This document shows, in pieces, positions 1 to 6,661 of a DNA stretch of 7,534 nucleotides. The notes below the pieces were generated by a model, which was given only the letters and a program-made list of their open reading frames with translations, was not told where the DNA came from and did not search any database. Position 1 is the stretch's first letter. Each line of letters starts with the position of its first letter. Position numbers and translations under genes: made by a program. Source of the stretch: Pseudomonas sp. PGPPP3 (GTDB lineage: Bacteria; Pseudomonadota; Gammaproteobacteria; Pseudomonadales; Pseudomonadaceae). Location: positions 6,025 through 13,558 of the forward strand of contig NKIE01000025.1 in the NCBI GenBank assembly GCA_002256055.1. The letters run 5' to 3'.

Positions 1-11
1 GGCCGCGCGGA

Positions 12-461
12 TCAGTCGGCCTGCTGGACCTTGAGCAGTACGCCGTCCTGGCCGACCACTTTGATCGGTGTGCCGACGGGCAGGTCGGGACCGATTACCA
101 GCCACAAACTGTCGCCGGCCTTGATCTTGCCGCGGCCGCCGACGATGGCTTCGTGCAGCACGAACTGCCGGCCCTGTAGCTCACTGCCGCGCTGGTTCAG
201 CCCCGGTTGGTCCGAAGGCTTGGCCGCTGCGCGCTGGCGCCGCCACCAGAACACTGCAGTGAGGATCGACAGGCAGCCAAACAGCAGCAGCTGCCAGGCC
301 CAGGGCAGTTCGGGGAACAGGTACAGCAAGGCGCCGACAATGGCCGCCGCCAGCCCCGTCCACAGCAAGTAGCCGCCAACACCGAACACTTCGAGGATCA
401 GCAGCACGCTACCGAACGCCAGCCAGTCCCAGAAGGACAGGTTTTGCAGGTAATCCCACAT
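12..461 (-). CDS. NfeD-family membrane protein, partner of the upstream SPFH protein
   Basis: This 149-residue protein matches the short (NfeD1b/YbbJ-like) class, which has an N-terminal membrane part and a C-terminal soluble OB-fold. The sequence shows a hydrophobic N-terminal half, about residues 11-72, that can hold two or three membrane helices and includes a glycine-rich stretch (EVFGVGGYLLW). A charged linker follows at about 73-95 (WWRRQRAAAK). The final 50 residues or so form a beta-rich, glycine-spaced segment (VGGRGKIKAGD, VGTPIKVVGQDG) typical of the NfeD OB-fold. The ATG lies 2 bases after the stop of the SPFH gene, and a GAAGG ribosome-binding site lies inside the end of that gene, so translation is probably coupled. 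In this family NfeD proteins act with stomatin/SPFH partners in the inner membrane, in membrane organisation or quality control. That role is inferred from family and context. The length is complete and nothing looks damaged. Confidence 0.92.
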   Translation of the reverse strand: MWDYLQNLSFWDWLAFGSVLLILEVFGVGGYLLWTGLAAAIVGALLYLFPELPWAWQLLLFGCLSILTAVFWWRRQRAAAKPSDQPGLNQRGSELQGRQFVLHEAIVGGRGKIKAGDSLWLVIGPDLPVGTPIKVVGQDGVLLKVQQAD

Positions 462-463
462 AG

Positions 464-1384
464 TCAGGCCTTCTTGTCGCCGAAGGTGGCTTTGACGATT
501 TCACCGATGCCGCCGATCGAGCCGATCATCTGGCTGGCTTCCAGCGGCATCAGGATCACCTTGCTGTTGTTGGCACTGGCCAGCTTGCCGAGGGCGTCGA
601 TGTATTTCTGCGCGACGAAGTAGTTGACCGCCTGCACGTTACCGGCGGCAATCGCCTCCGACACCATGCGTGTGGCTTCTGCTTCGGCTTGAGCTGCACG
701 TTCGCGGGCTTCGGCTTCGAGGAAGGCCGCTTGGCGTTGGCCTTCGGCTTCGAGAATCTGCCCCTGCTTCTTGCCTTCTGCGGTGAGGATGGCGGCGGCG
801 CGCAGGCCCTCGGCTTCGAGGATTTGGGCGCGCTTGATCCGTTCGGCTTTCATCTGCCCGGACATGGCGGCCATCAGGTCGGCGGGCGGGCTGATGTCCT
901 TGATCTCGATGCGGGTGATCTTGATGCCCCAGGGCGCAGTGGCTTCATCCACGGTCTTCAGCAGTTTCTCGTTGATCGCGTCGCGCTGGCCGAGCATGGC
1001 GTCCAGTTCCATGGAGCCGAGCACGGTACGGATGTTGGTCATCACCAGGTTGCGGATCGCGTGTTCGAGGTTGTTCACCTCGTAAGCGGCCTGGGCCGAA
1101 TTGATGATTTGGAAGAAGCAAATGGCGTCGATCTGCACCGTGGCGTTGTCGGCGGTGATGACTTCCTGGGGCGGAATATCCAGCACGCTTTCCATCACGT
1201 TGAGCTTGCGACCGATGCGATCCATCACCGGCACGATGATGTTCAGGCCTGGTTTCAGGGTGTTGGTGTAGCGGCCAAAGCGTTCCACCGTCCACTCGTA
1301 GCCTTGCGGCACGACCTTGAAACCCATGAACAGAATGGCCACTGCGAGGCCGACGAAGAGCAACATGACACTGCCGATTTGCAT
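464..1384 (-). CDS. qmcA: QmcA-like SPFH/stomatin-family (band 7) membrane protein
   Basis: This 306-residue protein closely resembles Escherichia coli QmcA as I remember it. Residues 4-22 form one N-terminal membrane anchor. An SPFH/band 7 domain follows at about 23-185, with typical stretches such as [16 protein letters not shown] (25-40) and [12 protein letters not shown] (117-128). A coiled coil of repeated alanine/glutamate units (ILEAEG, ILTAEG, FLEAEA) spans about 180-240. The conserved tail contains [11 protein letters not shown] (251-261) and MPLEAS (279-284). The family forms large oligomers on the inner membrane, often around proteases such as FtsH, and usually pairs with NfeD, which is encoded 2 bases downstream here. 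The frame stays open to a TTG at 1411, but I chose the ATG at 1384. It has AAGGA six bases upstream and gives the usual family N-terminus directly before the membrane helix. The main uncertainty is the exact physiological role. Confidence 0.94.
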   Translation of the reverse strand: MQIGSVMLLFVGLAVAILFMGFKVVPQGYEWTVERFGRYTNTLKPGLNIIVPVMDRIGRKLNVMESVLDIPPQEVITADNATVQIDAICFFQIINSAQAAYEVNNLEHAIRNLVMTNIRTVLGSMELDAMLGQRDAINEKLLKTVDEATAPWGIKITRIEIKDISPPADLMAAMSGQMKAERIKRAQILEAEGLRAAAILTAEGKKQGQILEAEGQRQAAFLEAEARERAAQAEAEATRMVSEAIAAGNVQAVNYFVAQKYIDALGKLASANNSKVILMPLEASQMIGSIGGIGEIVKATFGDKKA

Positions 1385-1474
1385 AACGATTCCTTGTAAT
1401 GGGGGAGGCAAGTTTCCAGTGTACCTGCACGGCGCTCTGCCGCCAGGGGCGTAGCTAAGTCCATTTGTTGCCGT

Positions 1475-1504
1475 GCGGCTGCATCAGGCCAGCAGGTCAG
1501 CCGC
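1475..1504 (-). other. Small inverted repeat abutting the diguanylate cyclase stop codon
   Basis: A perfect 7-base stem (GCGGCTG at 1475-1481 against CAGCCGC at 1498-1504) with a 16-base loop begins immediately after the TGA of the cyclase gene. It sits where a transcript end would be expected. The transcript downstream of it (ACGGCAACAAATGG) has no U-run, so it is not a canonical intrinsic terminator. It could protect a 3' end, or it could be chance in GC-rich DNA. The remaining gap up to the SPFH gene shows no convincing promoter by eye. Confidence 0.3.
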
Positions 1505-3232
1505 TCAGTGACTTGTGCTGCATTGCTGAGCCGAGGGTTCGCCGCAGACACGGTTACGCCCGTTCTGTTTGGCGGTATACAGGCGCTGGTCTGTGGCGTT
1601 GATCAGCTGTTCGAGGCTGCTGTGCTGGCCGCGTTCGCTGACCCCAAAGCTGCAACTGATGTCGACGCGCTGTCCCCCAGCGTTCAGTTGCATGGCCTGA
1701 ATGGCCAGGCGCAGGCGCTCGGCCAGGGCCATGGCTTCGGCAAGGCTGGTTTCGGGCAGGAGCAGGAGGAACTCTTCGCCGCCCCAGCGGGTTGTCAGGT
1801 CGCCGGCGCGGCAAGTGGCTTGCAGTACCTGGGCGACGCGTTGCAGGGCCTGGTCGCCGAAGTCGTGGCCAAACTGATCGTTGAGCGCCTTGAAGTGGTC
1901 GAGGTCAAGCATCACCAGGGTCAGCGGGCGTTGATTGCGCAGGCTGGTGCTCCACAGCGCAGCGGCCTGTTGGCTGAAACCGCGGCGGTTGAGCAGTGAC
2001 GTCAGTGGGTCATGTTCGGCGAGGCGTTCGGCGAGCATTTTTTCGCGCTGTTGCTGGCGCACTTTCAGGCTCAGTCCGAGGGCCAGCAGGGTGGCTTGGA
2101 GAATGATGCCGACCTTGATGGCGCCATAGTTCCAGCCAGTAAAAGGCAGTGCGCCCCAGACGGTCAGGATGCTGATGGCGGTACCGAGCATGCCGCACAG
2201 CGTTGCCGTCAGGTAATAGTGCCCGGCTACCTGGCGGTGCCGCAGGGTGGTTAAGCCGAGCACGACCATGCTGATCGCCGCCAGCAGAGTGAAACCGAAG
2301 GCCAGTAACGCTTCGCTGATGCGGTCGCCGAGCAACAGGGTGATGGCCATGCCAATGGCGCCAAGTGCGGCCAGGGTTTGCAGCACGCGCAGTGCGCGTG
2401 GCGCATGGGTCGCCAGGCTAAGAAAACTACTGGTGAAAAGCAGGCCGCTGCAGCCAAACAGCAGCATGCAGAGCAGGATGATGTGTCCTTGCAGGAGCGG
2501 GTTGTCCGACCATACCCAGGCAAATCCATGCCCGGAGTAGGCAAAGTTGAGCAGTGCAAACAGCCCCAGGTAAATCGAGTAATACAAATAGCTACGCTCG
2601 CGCAGGCCGATGAACAGCATGCTGTTGTAGACGATGAGCGAGAGTAGGAAGCCGTAGATCAGGCCATAGACGAACTTGTACTCGCGGTCACGGGCAAGGA
2701 AATGGCTTTCGGAGAGCACCTCGATAGGCAGCACCAGTGGGTCCGGGCTTTGTGCGCGCAGGTACAACTCACTGCTGCCGCTGGGAATGTGCAGCGGCAC
2801 CACATAGCCGATGCCGGGCACCAGGTCTTTGGCGCCGCTCTGGGCGTCGCCAGACTGCCACTGGTGTTGGGGCTTGCCGTCATGCATGAGGGTCAGTTGC
2901 AGGTCGTCGACCCAACTGGTGCCGGTGATCACCTGAACGCTAATCGGCTGGTCGGTCGGGTTGTGCAGTTGCAGGCGCAGCCAGACGGGCCGGCTGCCGA
3001 TACCGAAATTGAGGATGGGTGTTTGGCCCGCTCGGCCCTGGCCTTGCTGAAACAGGCTGCTGGCCTGCTCGACTGTTAGGACGGTGCCGCTCTCTTTCAG
3101 GACCTGGGTGTAGCGCCCTGCGTGTTCGGCGGGCAGGGCGTTGACCAGCACTGCCTGCGCCCAGGCAGTGCTGGTCAGACTCAGCAGTAGGCCGAGCAGG
3201 AGCAGGCGGAGTGGCGGCGCGAGTGGCTGCAT
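1505..3232 (-). CDS. Membrane-bound diguanylate cyclase with 7TMR-DISM sensor and GGDEF domain
   Basis: This 575-residue protein is predicted to make c-di-GMP from two GTP in response to a periplasmic signal. It starts with a signal peptide (hydrophobic 8-22, likely cleavage near AWA-QA, residue 25). A periplasmic beta-rich domain at about 40-175 resembles 7TMR-DISM extracellular domain 2 (GIGSRPVWLRLQLHNPT). About seven membrane helices cover 187-391, followed by a short charged linker (391-406). The GGDEF domain occupies about 405-565. Its start is marked by HDPLTSLLNRRGF (407-419), its metal/nucleotide segment by DLDHFKALND (443-452), and its active site by GGEEF (484-488). RAGD at 475-478 lies five residues before GGEEF, which is the correct place for an RxxD product-inhibition site. 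The cyclase is therefore predicted to be active and feedback-inhibited. The ATG at 3232 has a modest AGGG upstream. The ligand is unknown. The gene lies 89 bases after the secretion ATPase on the same strand, so co-transcription is possible but unproven. Confidence 0.93.
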   Translation of the reverse strand: MQPLAPPLRLLLLGLLLSLTSTAWAQAVLVNALPAEHAGRYTQVLKESGTVLTVEQASSLFQQGQGRAGQTPILNFGIGSRPVWLRLQLHNPTDQPISVQVITGTSWVDDLQLTLMHDGKPQHQWQSGDAQSGAKDLVPGIGYVVPLHIPSGSSELYLRAQSPDPLVLPIEVLSESHFLARDREYKFVYGLIYGFLLSLIVYNSMLFIGLRERSYLYYSIYLGLFALLNFAYSGHGFAWVWSDNPLLQGHIILLCMLLFGCSGLLFTSSFLSLATHAPRALRVLQTLAALGAIGMAITLLLGDRISEALLAFGFTLLAAISMVVLGLTTLRHRQVAGHYYLTATLCGMLGTAISILTVWGALPFTGWNYGAIKVGIILQATLLALGLSLKVRQQQREKMLAERLAEHDPLTSLLNRRGFSQQAAALWSTSLRNQRPLTLVMLDLDHFKALNDQFGHDFGDQALQRVAQVLQATCRAGDLTTRWGGEEFLLLLPETSLAEAMALAERLRLAIQAMQLNAGGQRVDISCSFGVSERGQHSSLEQLINATDQRLYTAKQNGRNRVCGEPSAQQCSTSH

Positions 3233-3321
3233 GCGGATCGGCCCTGCGGTTCAGGAGGCGGTCGGGCTAGTCTAGCTGTTGTGTCTGCGCGCCGGCCATG
3301 TCCTTCGGAGCCAGGGGCGGG

Positions 3322-5106
3322 CTACTTCTGCTCGCTCTGCGGGGTGACGCGCAGCACTTCTTCAATGGTGGTCAGGCCGGCGGCAACCTTCTGCGCGCCA
3401 GACAGGCGCAGGCTGCGCATGCCTTCCTTGAAGGCTTGACGGCGCAGGGCCACCAGGTCGGTGCCTTCGGTGATCAGGGTCTTGATGTTGTCGTTCAGTT
3501 GCATGATTTCATACACCCCGGCGCGGCCACGGTAGCCGGTGTCGCGGCACTCCAGGCAGCCCACCGCTTTTTGCGCGCCGCTCGGTACTGGTGAGCTCCA
3601 GGGCCGGGTCAGGCTCTGCCAGTCCTCTTCGGCAATCTCGTGAGGCGCTTTGCAATGCGGGCACAGGGTGCGCACCAGACGCTGGGCCATCACGCCGAGC
3701 AGAGTGGCCTTGAGCAGGTAGTGCGGCACGCCGAGTTCTAGTAGGCGGGTGATGGCGCTGGGGGCGTCGTTGGTGTGCAGGGTGGAGAGCACCAGGTGGC
3801 CGGTGAGCGCTGCCTGGATGGCCATCTCGGCGGTTTCCAGGTCGCGGATTTCGCCGACCATGATGATGTCCGGGTCCTGACGCATCAGGGCGCGTACGCC
3901 GCTGGCGAAGGTCAGGTCGATGTTGGCCTGCACCTGCATCTGGTTGAAGGCCGGCTCGACCATCTCAATCGGGTCTTCGATGGTGCACAGGTTGACTTCG
4001 CTGGTCGCCAGCTTTTTTAGGGTGGTGTACAGCGTGGTGGTTTTGCCCGAGCCGGTGGGGCCGGTGACCAGGATGATGCCGTTGGGCTGGCTGGTCATAA
4101 ACTCCCAGCGGCGCAGGTCATCCGGGGAGAAACCCAGCTGGTCGAAGCTTTTCAGCAGTACTTCCGGGTCGAAGATCCGCATCACCATCTTCTCGCCGAA
4201 GGCAGTGGGTAGGGTCGACAGGCGCAACTCCACCTCGCCGCCGTCCGGGGTCTTGGTCTTCACCCGGCCGTCCTGGGGTTTGCGCTTTTCCGCGATGTTC
4301 ATCCGCCCCAGGGATTTCAGGCGACTGACGATGGCCATGGTCACTTGCGGCGGGAATTGGTAGACGGTGTGCAGCACGCCGTCGATGCGAAAGCGCACGC
4401 TGCCCTGTTCGCGCCGCGGCTCGATATGGATGTCGCTGGCGCGTTGCTGGAAGGCGTACTGGAACAGCCAGTCGACGATATTGACGATGTGCGAGTCGTT
4501 GGCGTCCGGCTCCTGGTCGCTGGCGCCGAGCTTGAGCAGTTGCTCGAAGTTGCCGAAATTACTGAGCTTCTGGTCGATGCTGTTGGCGCCGCTGACCGAC
4601 TTGGCCAGGCGGAAGAACTCCACGGTGAAGCGCTGAATGTCCCCTGGGTTGGCCACTACGCGCTTGATTGGGCGCTTGAGCACGTGCATCAAGTCGCTTT
4701 CCCACTTGTGCATAAACGGCTGGGCGCTGGCGATGGTCACGACGTCCTTGTCCACCGCCACGGCGAGGATCTTGTGCCGTTGGGCAAAGGCGTAGGACAT
4801 CAGCGGGGTGACGGCGGCAACGTCGATCTTCAGCGGGTCGATACGTAGGTACGGCTGGTTGGCCAGGGCGGCGAGCCAGACGGTGAGGTGTTCCAGTTCG
4901 AGCTTCTTGCCCGGATGGCGCAGGTCGTCCAGCTGCTGGCTGGCGATAAATTCCAGCGGGTGCTGCTGGTTGTTGACCGCGCTGCGGCGGATGGTCAGGC
5001 ACTGCTCGGCGCTTTCCTGGGTCAGATAGCCTTGGCTGACCAGCTCACGCAGCAGGTCGTTGAGATCCAGCAAGCGATCCGGGGCAGACGAGGCGTGCGC
5101 AGACAT
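3322..5106 (-). CDS. GspE/PilB-type secretion or pilus assembly ATPase
   Basis: This 594-residue cytoplasmic hexameric-type ATPase belongs to the family that powers type II secretion or type IV pilus extension. The N-terminal region (about 10-165) looks like the T2SSE N-terminal/MshEN fold. The ATPase core starts near residue 205 with the conserved ASDIHIEP (223-230). It carries Walker A GPTGSGKT (349-356), an Asp box TIEDPIE (375-381), a Walker B region DPDIIMVGEIRD (411-422) and a His box STLHTND (441-447). Two CxxC pairs, CPHC (482-485) and CLEC (517-520), form the zinc-binding tetracysteine found in GspE and PilB but absent from PilT-type retraction ATPases. The ATG at 5106 has AAGGA six bases upstream. 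No pilin, platform protein (GspF/PilC) or secretin gene is visible nearby, so this is an orphan ATPase here and its machine cannot be named. All catalytic motifs are intact. Confidence 0.93.
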   Translation of the reverse strand: MSAHASSAPDRLLDLNDLLRELVSQGYLTQESAEQCLTIRRSAVNNQQHPLEFIASQQLDDLRHPGKKLELEHLTVWLAALANQPYLRIDPLKIDVAAVTPLMSYAFAQRHKILAVAVDKDVVTIASAQPFMHKWESDLMHVLKRPIKRVVANPGDIQRFTVEFFRLAKSVSGANSIDQKLSNFGNFEQLLKLGASDQEPDANDSHIVNIVDWLFQYAFQQRASDIHIEPRREQGSVRFRIDGVLHTVYQFPPQVTMAIVSRLKSLGRMNIAEKRKPQDGRVKTKTPDGGEVELRLSTLPTAFGEKMVMRIFDPEVLLKSFDQLGFSPDDLRRWEFMTSQPNGIILVTGPTGSGKTTTLYTTLKKLATSEVNLCTIEDPIEMVEPAFNQMQVQANIDLTFASGVRALMRQDPDIIMVGEIRDLETAEMAIQAALTGHLVLSTLHTNDAPSAITRLLELGVPHYLLKATLLGVMAQRLVRTLCPHCKAPHEIAEEDWQSLTRPWSSPVPSGAQKAVGCLECRDTGYRGRAGVYEIMQLNDNIKTLITEGTDLVALRRQAFKEGMRSLRLSGAQKVAAGLTTIEEVLRVTPQSEQK

Positions 5107-5152
5107 AAAGCATCCTTGGGGTGTGACGACAGGCGGTCAATTTAGCGCGTTT

Positions 5153-5191
5153 GCCCGCGCTGTGGTGGTTTTAACCAGCCACGGCGCGGGC
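5153..5191 (-). terminator. Long intergenic hairpin between the CYTH-CHAD gene and the ATPase gene; possible terminator
   Basis: The arms 5153-5165 and 5179-5191 form a 13-base stem with one imperfect pair at 5161/5183. That pair is a G-U wobble in a plus-strand transcript and an A-C mismatch in the minus-strand one. After a one-base bulge at 5178, TGGTT/AACCA extends the stem to a tight T-rich loop. In the minus-strand transcript it begins 21 bases after the TAA of the CYTH-CHAD gene, a natural place for termination. The bases that follow (AAACGCGCTAAATTG) contain no U-run, so intrinsic termination would be inefficient. A role in 3'-end protection, or as a structured leader for the ATPase mRNA, is also possible. 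The hairpin itself is clear; its function is inferred. Confidence 0.45.
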
Positions 5192-5212
5192 ACATCGGCA
5201 GTGCCTGTGAGC

Positions 5213-6157
5213 TTACTTGACCAGCACTTTCCAGGCTTTGAGGCTTTGCACAGTTTGCGCCTGGCTCATGCGCTCATCCAACAGCTCCGGGCTGATCGGG
5301 CGCTGGGCCAGCTCGCTGAGCTTGCACAGCTCACCGTACAGGCGGTCGACTTCCGGCACGTCCAACACATTGCGGGCCAGGTGCAGCCAGGTCAGCAGGC
5401 GTTCGAGGCGCGGCAGCTGCTCGGCCAGGTCTTCCGGCTGCTGCTGGTAGCGCTTCAGTTGCAGGTCGTTGCCTTCGTCTTTTAGCAGGGTCGGCAGCCA
5501 GTTGCCCAGTGCTGCGGCGCCCTGGCGGTTGCCGCGGTTGTTGCGCTCTGCGGTCCAGGCACGGGCCAGCAGCCAGCGCGACAGGTTGAGCGAGAACAGG
5601 CCCCAGCGGGTGCCCTGCAGCTCTTCGGCGAACTGCGCCGGGGCGGCCTGGCGGGTGCTGTCGTCGAGCACGCCGGCTTGCACCCGTGGGCGCCACTCGT
5701 TGAGCAGGCCGTCGAGCAATTGGCGTAACTCGCTGCTGCTGCTGCGCGGCGCGGCCTGGCCGAGGCTGCCGAGCAAGGCGCGCAGTTCACTGAGGCGCGC
5801 GACCCAGTCGACCAGCAGGCGCCAGTGGCCATTGAAGCGGTATTGCTCGGCCAGGCGCTGGCTGCTGCCCAGCAGATGCCAGGCCAGCGCTGCGAAGGCG
5901 TCGTCCAGCGGTTGCTCGGCGTCGATGGCCGGCGCCGGCAGGCTGAGGCTGTAACTGTTGGCGTCGAACAGGCGATAACCGCGCTCGGCCTTGCTGATAT
6001 CGCAGGGCATCAGCGCCAGGTCGGCAGCCAGTTCAGCGGCCAGCTCCAGCAGGGCGGCGGGTTCGCCTTCGCGCAGCTCCAGCTCCAGCTCGCAGATTTC
6101 CTCTTCGAGTTTGCCAGCGACCACTTTGCCGAGGTCAAGGGCGGCCTCAATGACCAC
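5213..6157 (-). CDS. C-terminal fragment (end of CYTH plus CHAD), possible restart at GTG
   Basis: This is the open portion after the nonsense codon, measured from the first in-frame start-type codon (GTG at 6157, residue 141 of the full frame). It would give 314 residues: the tail of the CYTH domain (VIEAALDLG, CELELEL, SKAERGY) and the complete CHAD domain. The upstream bases (CGTGGCAAGGCCAAG) include an AAGG about five bases before the GTG, so restart is conceivable. However, that segment is simply coding sequence with no sign of being selected for initiation. If made, the product could keep any CHAD-dependent polyphosphate binding but not triphosphatase activity. Confidence 0.35.
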   Translation of the reverse strand: MVIEAALDLGKVVAGKLEEEICELELELREGEPAALLELAAELAADLALMPCDISKAERGYRLFDANSYSLSLPAPAIDAEQPLDDAFAALAWHLLGSSQRLAEQYRFNGHWRLLVDWVARLSELRALLGSLGQAAPRSSSSELRQLLDGLLNEWRPRVQAGVLDDSTRQAAPAQFAEELQGTRWGLFSLNLSRWLLARAWTAERNNRGNRQGAAALGNWLPTLLKDEGNDLQLKRYQQQPEDLAEQLPRLERLLTWLHLARNVLDVPEVDRLYGELCKLSELAQRPISPELLDERMSQAQTVQSLKAWKVLVK

Positions 6158-6322
6158 CTTGGCCTTGCCACGGCCCCAGGCGATTTCGGCTTTTTCACGG
6201 ACGAAGTCGGTGCTGAAGATGGCTTGCAGCTGCTTCTTGTCCAGTTCGGCCAGGCTTGCCGGCCAGCACTCGGCGCTCAGTTTCTTGACGTCGAGCTTGG
6301 CCTTGCTCAGTGACCAGTCGTA

Positions 6323-6577
6323 TTAATTGCGCTCGGACAGGCCAGCGACGCTGTGTCCGCGAGTCTTCAGGGTCTGGATGAAGTCCTCGCCGTCGCGGCG
6401 GATGCGCAGGGCCACCTTGGCCTGGGCCAGGTCGCGTTCCGGAGTGTCGAAGTACTGGTTGAGCAGTTCGTGACGGCTCCAGCCAGTTTTGTTGCGCTTC
6501 TTCAGCAGCGGGTGGTCGCGTAGGGCGGCCAGGGTCTCGCGACTGACTCGCAGCTTGATTTCGGTTTCTTTCTGCAT
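6323..6577 (-). CDS. N-terminal CYTH fragment (84 residues) of the interrupted triphosphatase
   Basis: This is what would be translated from the native ATG if the TAA at 6323-6325 is real. It keeps the ExExK motif, the QYFDTP strand (41-46) and the basic strands ALRIRRDG and QTLKTRG. It lacks the second half of the tunnel domain, including the acidic CELELEL strand, and the whole CHAD domain. A half barrel is unlikely to fold or catalyse, so I regard this as a broken gene product and not an independent small protein. Confidence 0.5.
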   Translation of the reverse strand: MQKETEIKLRVSRETLAALRDHPLLKKRNKTGWSRHELLNQYFDTPERDLAQAKVALRIRRDGEDFIQTLKTRGHSVAGLSERN

Positions 6578-6611
6578 GATCGAGTCTCGCGAAAAATGGG
6601 GTGGCTTAAGC

Positions 6612-6642
6612 GCACAAAGCCGCCCATGTGGCGGCTTTGTGC
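6612..6642 (-). terminator. Rho-independent terminator of the phosphate transporter gene
   Basis: A perfect 13-base inverted repeat (6612-6624 and 6630-6642) with a 5-base loop begins 19 bases after the transporter's TAA. The core GCCGCC/GGCGGC stem is flanked by AAA on one side and TTT on the other, giving UUUGUGC at its foot in the minus-strand RNA. This is the common GC-stem plus short U-run layout. Because the AAA/TTT flanks are symmetrical it could also work in the plus direction. It stands between the transporter and the CYTH-CHAD gene and argues against efficient read-through. Confidence 0.78.
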
Positions 6643-6661
6643 AGTAACGCTGCAGGCGAGC

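Larger units (their letters stand above)
5213..6577 (-). pseudogene. YgiF-type CYTH-CHAD inorganic triphosphatase, interrupted by an in-frame TAA at codon 85
   Basis: Read through the single stop, this is a continuous 454-residue frame resembling E. coli YgiF, a Mg-dependent inorganic tripolyphosphatase. The CYTH triphosphate-tunnel domain covers about 1-205. It has the ExExK signature (E4, E6, K8), basic residues R58, R60, K71 and R73 for phosphate contacts, an acidic strand CELELEL (162-168) and the closing SKAERGY (195-201). A divergent CHAD helical domain follows at about 220-454; it lacks an obvious copy of the usual His-containing CHAD motif, as I recall also for YgiF. Codon 85 is TAA, where the related segment in YgiF (as remembered) has Glu followed by Tyr (PEYN against N-stop-YDW). 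The 55 codons between the stop and the next possible start (GTG, 6157) are open and conserved in character (STDFVREKAEI). The stop cuts the catalytic barrel in half, so loss of activity is likely. A sequencing error remains possible. The ATG at 6577 has no good ribosome-binding site. The gene sits next to a phosphate transporter gene, which fits a polyphosphate-related role. Confidence 0.85.

Noticed and set aside
706..846. Repeated CTTCGGCTTCGAG-type units inside the SPFH gene, looking like a DNA repeat array.
   Set aside because: They encode the Ala/Glu coiled-coil repeats normal for stomatin/flotillin-type proteins, not a separate repeat element.
689..1399. Long plus-strand open frame (236 codons) opposite the SPFH gene.
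   Set aside because: It is the mirror of a GC-rich, Ala/Glu-repetitive gene. Its translation is low-complexity and matches nothing I recognise, whereas the minus-strand frame is a clear QmcA homologue.
1385..1411. Extension of the SPFH protein to the TTG at 1411.
   Set aside because: The extra nine residues (MPPPLQGIV) are not family-like and include the AAGGA ribosome-binding site of the ATG at 1384.
4345..4848. Plus-strand open frame of 167 codons inside the ATPase gene.
   Set aside because: It lies wholly antisense to a fully conserved ATPase reading frame, and its composition is typical of a codon-bias shadow.
5111..5140. TTGACC followed 17 bases later by AAGGAT before the ATPase gene, resembling a sigma-70 promoter.
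   Set aside because: The AAGGAT element is a poor -10 and coincides with the ribosome-binding site; the RNA would start almost at the ATG. More likely chance.
6313..6326. The minus strand reads TAATACGACT across the nonsense codon, matching the first ten bases of the phage T7 promoter.
   Set aside because: The match stops after ten bases, and the flanking sequence is continuous family-like coding sequence on both sides. It follows from TAA replacing GAA before TAC GAC T, not from vector DNA or a phage promoter.
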